A DNA stretch of 64,000 nt from Bacillus sp. RO2 (GCF_012911845.1 NZ_JAAXCU010000043.1:124001-188000); one strand, 5' to 3'; counted from the first letter of the stretch, positions 53,409-63,234 are shown. Notes: generated from the sequence alone by a model not told the origin. Program-made: numbers and translations.

Positions 53409-54362
53409 ATCCCTAAAACGGACAATACTCTTGCGATTCTTTGGATGCTTCGCACAGGAGAAAAAATAACGGCCAAACAAATAGCAGAAAAGCTAGAAAT
53501 GAATATAAGGACGGTCTATCGTTACATGGATACACTTTCTACAAGCGGAGTTCCTATCATTTCAGACACCGGACATAATGGAGGGTACACATTACTGAAT
53601 CAATTTTATGAATCTCCTCTCTTTTTTGATCAGGAAGAACAAACTTCCTTATTACATGCTGCAACATTTGCAGAGGGAGCTGGGTATTATGGTGGGGAAG
53701 CACTCACTAGGGCTGTTTCCAAGCTAAGCAACTATACAAATCAAGAACAGGAAAAAAAGATAGCCAAGCAGTTTACTAGCTTGGAAGTATTAAGTCGCAT
53801 AATCTCCCACCCCCAATCCACTCTCCAAGCCTTGGAACAAGCTATTTTGGGTGGATATTCTGTAGAAATCAAATACAAAAATAAAAGGGAAGAACCATCA
53901 AATCGAACGATAGATCCATACAGAATTATTCATTGGAATCTTAATTGGTATGTATCTGGTTTTTGTCATTACAGAAATGATATTCGAAATTTTAGAGTCG
54001 ATCGAATAGAAACTCTCTCACCAACGGAAAACCAGTTTAAACAACCAGATGATTTTTCAACAAGCGCTGCCTTTCTAAACAATCTTTTTCCATCTATTGA
54101 TAAGGAAGAAACTGCTGTGCTCGTAATTACAGGTAGTATGAATGCACTAAAGGATATCTGTCAACATTGGTTCCTTGGGAATTACCTACAACAAAGAACA
54201 GATAATCAGGCAACCTTCCTTCTTGAGAAGCAAGTGTTGCACACGTATGTTCCTTCCTTACTTATCCCCTTTGGTACCTCGATCAAAGTCATGGAGCCGC
54301 AAAGTCTAAAAGAGGAAATGATAAAAGCCTTATCAACATTGATAAAATTTTACCAAGAATAA
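53409..54362 (+). CDS. YafY-type transcription regulator (HTH-11 + WYL), possible ATC start
   Basis: About 318 residues: winged helix-turn-helix (KITAKQIAEKLEMNIRTVYRYMDTL), the family-typical GVPIISDTGHNGGYTLL wing, and a WYL ligand-sensing domain (IDPYRIIHWNLNWYVSGFCH). Relatives start M-P-K-S-D-N-x-L-A-I-L-W; here PKTDNTLAILWML is present in frame, but the codon before Pro is ATC at 53409, with GGAGG 9 nt upstream. The first ATG, 53445, would cut into the DNA-binding domain. Probably regulates the PfpI gene downstream. Confidence 0.85.
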   Translation: MPKTDNTLAILWMLRTGEKITAKQIAEKLEMNIRTVYRYMDTLSTSGVPIISDTGHNGGYTLLNQFYESPLFFDQEEQTSLLHAATFAEGAGYYGGEALTRAVSKLSNYTNQEQEKKIAKQFTSLEVLSRIISHPQSTLQALEQAILGGYSVEIKYKNKREEPSNRTIDPYRIIHWNLNWYVSGFCHYRNDIRNFRVDRIETLSPTENQFKQPDDFSTSAAFLNNLFPSIDKEETAVLVITGSMNALKDICQHWFLGNYLQQRTDNQATFLLEKQVLHTYVPSLLIPFGTSIKVMEPQSLKEEMIKALSTLIKFYQE

Positions 54363-54363
54363 A

Positions 54364-54397
54364 AACTTCCCTGACAGCGGATGTCAGGGAAGTTTTA
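54364..54397 (+). terminator. terminator after the WYL regulator
   Basis: AACTTCCCTGACA (54364-54376) pairs perfectly with TGTCAGGGAAGTT (54382-54394), then TT. Suggests the PfpI gene also has its own promoter in the short gap. Confidence 0.8.
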
Positions 54398-54438
54398 TTA
54401 TACTAAGTAATATCATTGATGTTGGGAGCGAATATAAA

Positions 54439-55068
54439 ATGCAAACAAAGAAAGCGTATCTGTATGTATGTGATACAATGTCAGACTGGGAATATGGTCA
54501 CTTAATAGCGGAACTAAACACAGGGAGATACTTTAAAAAAGACATCCCACCTCTAAACATTGTGACGATAGGAACAACCAAAGAAACAATCACCACTATG
54601 GGAGGATTGAAAATAACGCCAGATCTTTCCCTCGATCAATGTACTTTTAATAAAGCAGACTTGCTCATCTTACCTGGAGGATTTACCTGGGGAGAAAAAA
54701 CACAACACCCCATCCTAGAAAGAGTAGGGAAAGCATTAGATACAGGGACCATCGTTGCCGCAATATGTGGCGCTACAGAAGCGCTAGCCAATATGGGATA
54801 TCTCAATAATAGAAAGCATACAAGCAATAGCGTGGATTATTTGAAGGTAGTATGTCCAGATTATAAAGGAGAAAATTTTCACGAAAAAGACCTCCTGGCA
54901 ACTACCAGTGATAACCTAATTACCGCATCCGGCATCGCCCCCCTTGAATTTGCAAGGGAAGTACTCCAAAAACTAGAAGTACTATCACCCGAAACACTAA
55001 ACTCATGGTATCAACTTAACAAAACACAAAAACCAGAATATTTTTTTGAATTAACGAGATTGGCTTGA
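54439..55068 (+). CDS. DJ-1/PfpI family protein
   Basis: 209 residues, type-1 glutamine-amidotransferase-like fold. Nucleophile-elbow cysteine in VAAICGATEALANMG; ADLLILPGGFTWGE before it. Family members act as glyoxalases, chaperones or unknown hydrolases; the role here is undefined. It follows a WYL regulator, a common pairing in bacilli. Confidence 0.88.
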   Translation: MQTKKAYLYVCDTMSDWEYGHLIAELNTGRYFKKDIPPLNIVTIGTTKETITTMGGLKITPDLSLDQCTFNKADLLILPGGFTWGEKTQHPILERVGKALDTGTIVAAICGATEALANMGYLNNRKHTSNSVDYLKVVCPDYKGENFHEKDLLATTSDNLITASGIAPLEFAREVLQKLEVLSPETLNSWYQLNKTQKPEYFFELTRLA

Positions 55069-55104
55069 GAGGAAGTAGAGGGACAGCCCTCTCATCCATT
55101 CCAC

Positions 55105-55138
55105 AAAAAAGCACCTTAGAACCCACTTCTAAGGTGCT
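55105..55138 (-). terminator. terminator of the CWB2 surface-protein gene
   Basis: AGCACCTTAGAA (55110-55121) pairs perfectly with TTCTAAGGTGCT (55127-55138). On the minus strand it is followed by six T residues; it may also serve the PfpI gene. Confidence 0.85.
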
Positions 55139-55150
55139 TCCCGTTATCAT

Positions 55151-57094
55151 TTAATTTATTTCTTCGCCGTTTAATTCCACTTTCCTCTCAGCAAAATCTC
55201 CGGCAAACCAATTCTTTTTGAAAACCTCCACCCCTGTCAACGGAACAGTGGACTCATCTTCGTAAAAATGAGAGATAATCACAATGTCATCTTTATTTTG
55301 AAGCAGTGCATGCACGTCACCGTGAGTGGACAGGCGATCCATTTCCTCAAATTTTCCCGTGCTATGGCCAAGCAAAAGTCCATTTCTGCCTAAGAAGAAG
55401 GAGTCACTGCTAGAGACTACATCGGTAAAATCGTATGCTAGCTCTTGTAATAATTCCAGCCCGTCTGCATTAAATACATATCCAGCATTGTTGAATACAT
55501 ATTTTCCGTCTGCTGATACGCGGATTTTCGTGTCTAAATTATAGTCACCATGGTAAGGGGAATCCTTGTAGTTGCTGATTTGCCCATCGCCTGATAAATG
55601 ATAGACCGTCATATCGCGCGGGGAAATTACAGTATCTACTGCAAAAATTTTATCTTCACCAGGAGCAAGTTCAATGTTGGTGGATTCATAGATCCATTGA
55701 GTAGAAAGGTGCGTCCCGTTCTGGTCATAACTGTTTAAGTGAGTATGCTGACCTGAACCGCTTGCAATATAAATGAACCCTTTACTATCCACTACGATAT
55801 CATAAGGATCTATATTTACCTCTAAATTCTTTTCCAAAGTGAAGGTATCTGCATTGATAACGGCAATGGCACCTACTTGATCCTCTTCCCACCAGTAGCT
55901 GCTATGTTCCCCTTTTAACAAGGAGACATATAGCTTATTATTTGCAAAATAAATGCTCTCCGCTTCTTCGTCAAAATGGAGCGTGTTCACGTTTCCAGTT
56001 TCATAATTGAAAGCTTTTACAGCTTTGCGGGTATTTGTATAATAAATAATTGGTTTGGTAGGATGAATAGCCATATCTACCATTTTTTCATCAATATATT
56101 CTTTTAATTCTGTGTCCACATATGCCGTACTATCCCAGACCACTTCAGAGGAAACGGCGCTTTCTCCTCCAATTACAGTTATATCAATATAACGGTTTGT
56201 GGAGAAATGCTCTTCCACTTCAGGGACGACCTTTGATGGGTTAGCTAAAATCATATTGGCATTCCACATTTTTGCAAGTCCAGAAGCTGTTACTGCATCA
56301 GGATAATCTTCCTTGGTCTTGCTTACCGAAGTACCTCTGACAATCAGAACATTATCCGTTAGTGTTTCATCCAATGATAGTATATTAGTTTGATAGCGGT
56401 TGGCACCTGCTATTCTAGTAACCTTTATACCTTTGTTTTCAAGCTCTTTAAGTACAGATTTGCCGACAACCTTTTCACCGCCGAAAATCGTCACTTCTTT
56501 AATATTCGCCGGCAATGCAACAGGAAGCTTGCTGTCTGTTGCAAGATAGATAGGAATGCCATTGATCGCAGAAGGACTAGAAGCGGAAATCGCATCTGCC
56601 ACCGTATATCCATTTACTACAATAGCTTTTGTATTTCTACTTGTTCCAGCAACTTCATTAATTTTAGCAGCTGTTTCAAAACGATTGGTTCCAGAAACCC
56701 TCTCTGTAAAATAACCTTGTTTCTTCAAAGTTTTCATGACATTATCACTAATGGCTGCAGTACCACCAAGAATGATAACCTCGCTTGCATCTAGACGATA
56801 CAATTCCTGAGACACTTTATCAGGAAGGGTATCTGTAGGAGTCAATAAAATAGGAGCTTCTAAAGTACCTGCCAAACTTGCAGCAGCCAAAGCATCCGCG
56901 GGGTTATTCGACCTTGCCAAAATAACTATATCCGATTGTTCCCAACCAGCCATCGAAATTTCAATAGCAGTGGAAATACGATCCTGTCCAGAAACACGAT
57001 AATACTCACTTAACGCATTCGCCACACCAGAAAAACCACTAAAAACCCCACAACCAACAGCAACAGCAACCACCCAAGCAAATAACTTCTTCAT
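55151..57094 (-). CDS. secreted cell-wall-binding protein (CWB2 repeats + beta-propeller-like domain)
   Basis: 647 residues. Signal peptide ending GVANA (~27). Three cell-wall-binding repeat-2 units (~35-310), each with the pattern RxSTAxxIS/RFETAAKI and VILGGTAAISD/FGGEKVVG. Then ~310 residues of short repeated strands with YYTNTRKAVKAFNYETG and KGFIYIASGSGQHTH, like a YncE-type propeller. CWB2 triplets bind anionic wall polymers non-covalently. GAGGGAG ribosome site on the minus strand. Its 5' codons end in T or G, the mirror image of the A/C-rich plus strand nearby. Confidence 0.88.
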   Translation of the reverse strand: MKKLFAWVVAVAVGCGVFSGFSGVANALSEYYRVSGQDRISTAIEISMAGWEQSDIVILARSNNPADALAAASLAGTLEAPILLTPTDTLPDKVSQELYRLDASEVIILGGTAAISDNVMKTLKKQGYFTERVSGTNRFETAAKINEVAGTSRNTKAIVVNGYTVADAISASSPSAINGIPIYLATDSKLPVALPANIKEVTIFGGEKVVGKSVLKELENKGIKVTRIAGANRYQTNILSLDETLTDNVLIVRGTSVSKTKEDYPDAVTASGLAKMWNANMILANPSKVVPEVEEHFSTNRYIDITVIGGESAVSSEVVWDSTAYVDTELKEYIDEKMVDMAIHPTKPIIYYTNTRKAVKAFNYETGNVNTLHFDEEAESIYFANNKLYVSLLKGEHSSYWWEEDQVGAIAVINADTFTLEKNLEVNIDPYDIVVDSKGFIYIASGSGQHTHLNSYDQNGTHLSTQWIYESTNIELAPGEDKIFAVDTVISPRDMTVYHLSGDGQISNYKDSPYHGDYNLDTKIRVSADGKYVFNNAGYVFNADGLELLQELAYDFTDVVSSSDSFFLGRNGLLLGHSTGKFEEMDRLSTHGDVHALLQNKDDIVIISHFYEDESTVPLTGVEVFKKNWFAGDFAERKVELNGEEIN

Positions 57095-57373
57095 CTTTCT
57101 TTTACTCCCTCAACTTCCTCTATGTAATGGTGAAAAATTCAATACTTCCTTATTATAATTCCGATATTGGGATTTGTCTTTTTTATTTTTGGGAAGAGAG
57201 CGGAGGATGAGCGGACAGGCTGTTAGTGAGATGGGATAACAACGAAACCGCAGGGGATTTATTAATCAACCGAGTCAAATCCTTTGATAAAATATCTTAA
57301 ATTAGGAAGCAAAGGACCGTCCCTCTGAATACGTGTTAATATAATAGGAATGAAACTCCTGGAGGATATACTT

Positions 57374-58966
57374 ATGTTGAATAAATGGAGATTGAGGCCT
57401 CTTATTATCATTCTAATATGTCTGGTAGTCATGTTATCCCTTTTGATAACGGATATTTTGATAAGCCAGCACGTAACGAAAACAATCAAGGAAGACCAAG
57501 AAGAAAAAGCTAAAATAATTGCAAGGATAGTGGCAAAAGATGATACAGTAAGGCAGGGATTGATGTTCGAAGAGAAGGCACCAGACATTCAACCCTATGC
57601 CGCAGAAGTCTTGGAGACGGCAGATGTTTTATTTATTGTTGTCATGGACATGGAAGGAATCAGAAAGTCTCATCCGAATGAAGAAAATATCGGCCGCCCT
57701 TTTGAAGGTGGAGACGAACTAGCAGTGCTTTCAGGAGAAGAGAGTACGTCCATCTCCAAAGGTACGATGGTCACCTCTTTACGCACCTTTACGCCTGTTT
57801 ACGATGATCAAGGGAATCAGATTGGCGCAGTTGTTGTTGGAATTCCCCTTGATATGGTGGAAGAAACTGTACTTGCTAGTCATGGAAAGCTACTTATTGG
57901 TTCATTATTTGGCTTGATTGCAGGCATCATTGGTGCGATTTTTATTGCTGGTTATATAAAAAGGACGTTACATGGCTTAGAGCCTTTTACCATAGCAAAG
58001 ATACTTCAAGAAAGGGACACGATGCTCCAATCTGTACATGAAGGCATAATTGCCGTGGATAAAGATGCCAGGATCGTACTTGTAAACAAATCTGCACTTG
58101 CTATTTTCCAAAAAGCAGGACTAAAAGGAAATCCGGTGGGCATGAAGGTAAATGAGTATATGCCTAGTTCCCGTTTGGACAGTGTACTTGCCTCTGGAAC
58201 ACCTGAATTGGACGAGGAACTTGAAATCAACGGGTTGTCCTGTCTCGTCAACCGGGTTCCGCTTCAAGTGGATGGTCAAATAGTAGGAGCTATCTCTACT
58301 TTTCGTGATAAAACGGAGGTGGATTTATTGGCGGAACAGCTCACTGGGGTGAAATCCTATGCAGAAGCTTTAAGAGCACAATCTCATGAATTTATGAATA
58401 AGCTGCAAGTTATATTGGGCATGGTCCGATTAAAGAATTATGAAGAACTCGCGGGCTTCATAAACGATACCGTCCAAAACCGTCACAAAGAAATAGGGGT
58501 TGTCACCACCAATATAGAAAACCCGGTATTATCAGGCTTTATTCTTGGAAAATTAAGCTATGCCAGAGAATCAGGCGTGGAACTGTCCATCCAAACAGAA
58601 ACGAAAATACCAGAAACGGTTTCATCCGATACCATCCATGAATTGATTACGATTCTTGGAAATTTAATCGATAATGGCATTGAAGCGGTGAAGAATAGCG
58701 AGAGGAAAAAAGTCGATGTCTCCCTTTCGCTTAAGGAAGACACCCTTATCATTATAGTAGAAGATACCGGGGGTGGCATCAGCGACATGGTGCTGAAGAA
58801 CATTTTCTCCAAAGGCTACTCGACCAAAGGCCCGAATCGTGGCTACGGATTATTTCTACTCAAAAAAAGTGTGGACAAACTTGGAGGATCGGTTGTCGTG
58901 GATACTTTTCAAACCAAAGGAACAACCTTTCATATAGAATTACCATACAAGGGGGAACAACCATGA
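57374..58966 (+). CDS. malK: sensor histidine kinase, DcuS/CitA/MalK family
   Basis: 530 residues: membrane helix ~10-30, extracytoplasmic sensor (sCache/PAS) with NIGRPFEGGDE and RTFTPVYDDQGNQIGAVVVGI, membrane helix ~180-200, cytoplasmic PAS, then phosphoacceptor His338 in AQSHEFMNKLQVILG and a HATPase with NLIDNGIEAV and GGGISDMVLKNIF. This family senses di- and tricarboxylates; malate is inferred from the downstream genes. Start ATG 57374 follows TGGAGG. Overlaps the regulator gene by 4 nt. Confidence 0.9.
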   Translation: MLNKWRLRPLIIILICLVVMLSLLITDILISQHVTKTIKEDQEEKAKIIARIVAKDDTVRQGLMFEEKAPDIQPYAAEVLETADVLFIVVMDMEGIRKSHPNEENIGRPFEGGDELAVLSGEESTSISKGTMVTSLRTFTPVYDDQGNQIGAVVVGIPLDMVEETVLASHGKLLIGSLFGLIAGIIGAIFIAGYIKRTLHGLEPFTIAKILQERDTMLQSVHEGIIAVDKDARIVLVNKSALAIFQKAGLKGNPVGMKVNEYMPSSRLDSVLASGTPELDEELEINGLSCLVNRVPLQVDGQIVGAISTFRDKTEVDLLAEQLTGVKSYAEALRAQSHEFMNKLQVILGMVRLKNYEELAGFINDTVQNRHKEIGVVTTNIENPVLSGFILGKLSYARESGVELSIQTETKIPETVSSDTIHELITILGNLIDNGIEAVKNSERKKVDVSLSLKEDTLIIIVEDTGGGISDMVLKNIFSKGYSTKGPNRGYGLFLLKKSVDKLGGSVVVDTFQTKGTTFHIELPYKGEQP

Positions 58967-59676
58967 TAAAGGTCTTGATAGTAGATGATGACCCGATGGT
59001 AGCCGAGTTCAATAAGCGGTACCTGGAAGAGTTGGAGGGCTTTACTTTAGTGGATGTTGTTCATTCACCAGATGCCGCTCAAGATGTTCTGCAGAAGAAG
59101 AAAGTGGACCTTCTTTTACTCGATAACTTCATGCCAGGAAGAACGGGGCTTGAACTTATAAGGCATCTAAGAACTCTCCAGACTCGACTAGATGTCATTT
59201 TTATTACTGCTGCTTCTGATGCCAATACCATTCGGGATGCGTTAAGCTTTGGTGCGTTTGACTATCTTATCAAGCCCTTTGAATTTGATAGATTTAAGCA
59301 GGCACTTTTAAGATATAAAGGAAAATGGGACCTATTAACCAACCAAGAGGTTTTTAATCAAAAAGAGCTTGATCAACAAATTCTTCATGAGCAACAGCAT
59401 CAAGCGATGGAAGCAGAAAGTTTGCCTAAAGGACTGACAAAAGCGACCTTAAAAGTAGTCATGGATGCCATTCAGTTAAAAAAATCAGACTCTTTTTCGA
59501 CGGAGGATATTGCGGAAATCACGCAAATTTCAAGAGTATCGATTAGGAAGTACTTAAAATTCCTGAAAAGTATCGGTGTTCTTGGAGAAAGGATGACTTA
59601 TGGCACCATCGGCCGGCCTATATACCAATATGTTTATAAAGAGATGAATGTGGATGTACTTTCAAAGTACTATTAG
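58963..59676 (+). CDS. malR: response regulator, CitB/DcuR/MalR family
   Basis: 237 residues: receiver domain with phosphorylatable Asp54 (LLLLDNFMPG), and a C-terminal helix-turn-helix (FSTEDIAEITQISRVSIRKYLKFL). Partner of the kinase just upstream; expected to activate the malic enzyme and transporter genes. Confidence 0.92.
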   Translation: MIKVLIVDDDPMVAEFNKRYLEELEGFTLVDVVHSPDAAQDVLQKKKVDLLLLDNFMPGRTGLELIRHLRTLQTRLDVIFITAASDANTIRDALSFGAFDYLIKPFEFDRFKQALLRYKGKWDLLTNQEVFNQKELDQQILHEQQHQAMEAESLPKGLTKATLKVVMDAIQLKKSDSFSTEDIAEITQISRVSIRKYLKFLKSIGVLGERMTYGTIGRPIYQYVYKEMNVDVLSKYY

Positions 59677-59706
59677 AAAAGTGACCAAGGTTGGTCACTT
59701 TTTTTA
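59677..59706 (+). terminator. terminator after malR
   Basis: AAAAGTGACC (59677-59686) pairs with GGTCACTTTT (59693-59702), then T residues. Confidence 0.8.
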
Positions 59707-59807
59707 GTTACAAAACTCGTATATTACTTTATTAATCTATGAAAAGTCCACCTCTGGGAGTAGGATGAGAAAAAGTGAAAGCGATTTCCTTTAAAGGAGA
59801 GATGGAT

Positions 59808-60998
59808 ATGAAAGGAACAAACTTGAAAGAGAGAGCGATAAACCTTCACCGGGAACATGCAGGAAAGATTTCGGTGGTCAGCAAGATTGATATTCAAACA
59901 GAAGATGATCTGAGTCTAGCATATACACCTGGTGTTGGAGATGTGTGCAAAGAGATTGCTAAAGATCCCTATAAAGTTAATTCATTAACTTCTCGAGGTA
60001 ATATGGTTGCGGTTGTGACAGATGGTACTGCAGTGCTCGGTCTTGGAGATATCGGCCCTAAAGCAGCGATGCCCGTCATGGAAGGAAAGAGTATCCTCTT
60101 CAAGCAATTTGCAGATATCGATGCATTTCCAATTTGTCTGGATACCACAGATGTGGATGAAATCGTCTCGATTGTCAAAGCACTTCAACCAACTTTTGCG
60201 GGGATTAATTTAGAAGATATTGCTGCACCAAGATGTTTCGAAATTGAAGAGCGATTAAAAAAAGCCTTAGACATTCCGGTATTTCATGATGATCAACACG
60301 GGACTGCAATTGTCGTATTGGGTGCATTGGTAAATGCGTTAAAACTTGTTAAGAAACCGATGGAGAAGACGAAAATTGTCATCAATGGAGCAGGGGCAGC
60401 TGGTATTTCAATTGCCAAGCTTCTACTCACAGCGGGCTTTGCGGATATTTCACTTGTCAGCCTTGAAGGTATTGTATGCGAAGGACTGGAGTGGATGAAC
60501 GACAGTCAAGCAGAAATAGCGAAACGTACAAATCTTCATCAAATAAATGGAACTCTTCATGATGCTATCTCCGGCGCAGATGTTTTCATTGGAGTTTCTG
60601 GACCGGCTGCTTTAAAGCAAAGTCATATTGCGAAAATGGCTAAAGACCCAATCGTTTTTGCACTCGCAAATCCTATCCCGGAAATCTACCCGGAAGAGGC
60701 GTTGGCAGCAGGTGCAGCCGTGGTGGGAACAGGGCGTTCCGATTATCCTAACCAGATAAATAACTTACTGGCTTTCCCAGGAATCTTCAGAGGGTCTCTT
60801 GATTCCGGAGCAACCGATATCACAGAAGAAATGAAAATTGCTGCTGCCTATGCCATTGCAAAAATGGTAGGCGAAAAAGAGCTGAGTGCAGATTATATCA
60901 TTCCAAGTGCATTAGACAAACAGGTGGCATTGGAAGTGTCCAAAGCCGTCGCGAACATAGCAAAAAAGAAAACCATTCAATCAAGTTCTGTATCTTAA
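59808..60998 (+). CDS. NAD(P)-dependent malic enzyme
   Basis: 397 residues, the short bacterial malic enzyme form. It oxidatively decarboxylates malate to pyruvate. [42 protein letters not shown], metal site [16 protein letters not shown], and Rossmann [17 protein letters not shown] 59808 has AAAGGAGA 7 nt before it; the frame opens upstream without a site. Cofactor preference cannot be read. Next to the malate transporter. Confidence 0.93.
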   Translation: MKGTNLKERAINLHREHAGKISVVSKIDIQTEDDLSLAYTPGVGDVCKEIAKDPYKVNSLTSRGNMVAVVTDGTAVLGLGDIGPKAAMPVMEGKSILFKQFADIDAFPICLDTTDVDEIVSIVKALQPTFAGINLEDIAAPRCFEIEERLKKALDIPVFHDDQHGTAIVVLGALVNALKLVKKPMEKTKIVINGAGAAGISIAKLLLTAGFADISLVSLEGIVCEGLEWMNDSQAEIAKRTNLHQINGTLHDAISGADVFIGVSGPAALKQSHIAKMAKDPIVFALANPIPEIYPEEALAAGAAVVGTGRSDYPNQINNLLAFPGIFRGSLDSGATDITEEMKIAAAYAIAKMVGEKELSADYIIPSALDKQVALEVSKAVANIAKKKTIQSSSVS

Positions 60999-61049
60999 TG
61001 GATACAGGACTTGATCCTCTAAAAACTTAAGAAAAGGGAGTTGTTCTAC

Positions 61050-62381
61050 ATGGAGCAAGCTGTAAGTAAGAACACAGATACTCTACCTTCCAACAATAAT
61101 ACCAAAATATACTCTATTCCCAATAAACATGGTGTAAGCATATTTAATATACCAGTTCTATGGTTTGCCGTGTTCCTTGCTTTGACAGTGTTGGCTGTTT
61201 ATACGGATAATCTGCCTACTGGTATGATAGGTGCACTTCTTGTAATGGTAGTGTTTGGTGAAGCATTAGGTTGGATTGGCGACCGTCTGCCCATCATCAA
61301 GACATTTCTCGGCGGAGGAGCCATTGTCGCTATTTTTGGTTCCGCTTACATGGTTTATAGTGGGTTGCTACCTGAAAGTGTTGCTACCTCTGTCACTGAT
61401 TTCATGACAACCGGAGGATTTCTTGACTTTTATATTGCGGCTCTAATAACAGGAAGTATCTTAGGGATGAACTCGCAAATGCTTGTAAAAGTAGGGATTC
61501 GTTTCTTCTTGCCTATCATGGGGGCGGTACTAGGAGCGGTTGCTATTGCGGCTCTTATCGGTATGATGGTCGGATTTACCCTTCAAGAAGCGGTCTTAGT
61601 CATTACCTTACCTATCATGGGTGGTGGCATGGGAGCAGGAGCTGTGCCAATGAGCCAAATCTATTCAGAACTTCTAGGAAACACGCCAAGCTATTATATT
61701 TCTATTCTAGTACCGGCCTTGGCACTTGGAAATGTATTTGCGATTGTCCTTGCAAGCGCTCTGAATGTTCTGGGAAACAAGATGCCAAGCCTTTCCGGAA
61801 ATGGTGTCCTAATGAAAGGCTTTACCTACGAAAAGACAACACAAAAGTACGAAATAGGAAAGATGGGAGCAGGGATGGCTGCCGCGTTAACTTTCTTTAC
61901 GATAGGATTCCTGTTAGACGGATTAATCCCATTGCACCCATATGCCATCATGATCATATTAATTGCCATTGTAAAAATAGCAAACCTTCTCCCATCATCC
62001 GTTGTGGAAGGAGCAAGCCAGTGGTATCAATTTGTTGCGAAAAACTGGACGTTGGCATTATTGTTTGGAATTGGTGTAGCGTATACAGATCTTGAAGCAG
62101 TGTTGAATGCACTTAGCGTACAATACATCCTGATTGTTGCGGGTGTGGTGTTAGGAGCTGTTATCGGTGCAGGTGTTCTCGGAAAACTGGTAGGATTTTA
62201 TCCAATCGAATCTGCCATTACTGCAGGCCTATGCATGGCAAACATGGGTGGAACAGGCGACGTAGCCGTACTATCCGCTGCCAAAAGAATGGAACTAATG
62301 CCATTTGCCCAAATCTCTTCCAGACTAGGCGGAGCCTTGATACTGCTTGGAGCAGGATTGATTATACAGTTATTCTTATAG
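61050..62381 (+). CDS. 2-hydroxycarboxylate transporter (MaeN/CimH type)
   Basis: 443 residues, about 11 membrane helices plus two re-entrant loops carrying the family GGxG motifs: IMGGGMGAGAVPMSQIYSE and CMANMGGTGDVAVLSAAKRM. 2HCT proteins carry malate or citrate with Na+ or H+; the malic enzyme next door suggests malate. ATG 61050 with AAAAGGGAG. Completes a sensing-uptake-catabolism module. Confidence 0.92.
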   Translation: MEQAVSKNTDTLPSNNNTKIYSIPNKHGVSIFNIPVLWFAVFLALTVLAVYTDNLPTGMIGALLVMVVFGEALGWIGDRLPIIKTFLGGGAIVAIFGSAYMVYSGLLPESVATSVTDFMTTGGFLDFYIAALITGSILGMNSQMLVKVGIRFFLPIMGAVLGAVAIAALIGMMVGFTLQEAVLVITLPIMGGGMGAGAVPMSQIYSELLGNTPSYYISILVPALALGNVFAIVLASALNVLGNKMPSLSGNGVLMKGFTYEKTTQKYEIGKMGAGMAAALTFFTIGFLLDGLIPLHPYAIMIILIAIVKIANLLPSSVVEGASQWYQFVAKNWTLALLFGIGVAYTDLEAVLNALSVQYILIVAGVVLGAVIGAGVLGKLVGFYPIESAITAGLCMANMGGTGDVAVLSAAKRMELMPFAQISSRLGGALILLGAGLIIQLFL

Positions 62382-62822
62382 CGAGCGGGTAAAGGGGGAG
62401 TCCAAGGGACAGGCACGATGACCCGTCTTGGGTTTAGAGCATGAAAATGTATCGCACAAACAAGGAAGAAGGATATGAGGACTGCCTCAAACCCTTCTTT
62501 CTTTTTGTCCATAAACTTGTTGGCCGAATTATACAAAAAACTAGATGAAATAGTCGAAAAAAGAGCTGAAATATATAAAAAAAGCTCCAATTGGTCAAAA
62601 AACCTAGCAAGTACATCTCCCTATCTTATATATAGACGCTATGTGTTCTAATAAGTTTGATAAACAATGGCACTGTTCCCTGCCCCTTTGGTAGGTTGCT
62701 AGTGTGTTTTTAATAGAAAAATGAGTATTATATATAGAAAATGACCTTATTTTTTTGAATAAATTTCGGTTTGGACATTTATCTTAATGCTTGGGACAAA
62801 AAAAGTAGAAAATATACTATGG
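62382..62822. other. intergenic region after the transporter
   Basis: Has GGGACAGGCACGATGACCCG at 62406-62425 (an element shared with 53355) and no terminator of clear form. Plus and minus frames here are short and lack ribosome sites. Part of a ~1-kb gap with no gene. Confidence 0.5.
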
Positions 62823-62979
62823 TTCGGTCAAATTTGTATAAACGTTCGGTCAACTTTCAACCACCTTTGGACACCTCAAAATTTCGTTCGGTCAATTGGC
62901 GCCAATCTTCGGTCAATTTACCCAAAACTTCGGTCAAATTTCCCGAAACTTTGGTCAAAAATCAAAAATCTTCGGACAT
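62823..62979. repeat. 21-bp-period repeat array, eight units
   Basis: TTCGGTCAA or close variants begin at 62823, 62845, 62866 (TTTGGACAC), 62887, 62908, 62929, 62950 (TTTGGTCAA) and 62971 (TTCGGACAT). Apart from the first step (22), each step is exactly 21 bp. The intervening 12 nt are A/C/T-rich and vary. No open frame with a ribosome site. Confidence 0.85.
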
Positions 62980-62990
62980 TTAACATTGAA

Positions 62991-63033
62991 GGGACAGGAG
63001 CGACGACTCAATTTAGGTCGTCGTTCCTGTCCC
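62991..63033. other. 17-bp-stem hairpin
   Basis: GGGACAGGAGCGACGAC (62991-63007) pairs with GTCGTCGTTCCTGTCCC (63017-63033) with one G-T wobble and a 9-nt loop; no T tract. Shares GGGACAGG with the 62406 and 53355 elements. Confidence 0.75.
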
Positions 63034-63234
63034 TTTAGCCAACCCCTGAAACCCTTCCAGGAAAGAAAAGGAAGCGCTATCAAGAAGAATTTGTATTTAC
63101 AGATAATTCTCTCCAATCTATAATGGGGAAGGGGGTTTTTGTTTAAAAAGGTTAAAAAAAGTCGAAAATCTAGGAATCTAGCTGTTATTTTCCGAATATT
63201 ATCATTCTTATATTTTGCGGTAATTCTACAAATC

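Noticed and set aside
62198-62616. Minus-strand frames at the end of the malate transporter gene
   Set aside because: They overlap the conserved GGxG transporter motifs in antisense and have no ribosome site or recognisable features.
62823-62979. CRISPR array
   Set aside because: Repeats are 9 nt with 12-nt spacers at a 21-bp period and there are no cas genes; this is far outside CRISPR dimensions.
62771-63038. Plus-strand frames of 70-83 codons across the 21-bp array
   Set aside because: Because 21 is divisible by three, all frames stay open across the array; none has a ribosome site.
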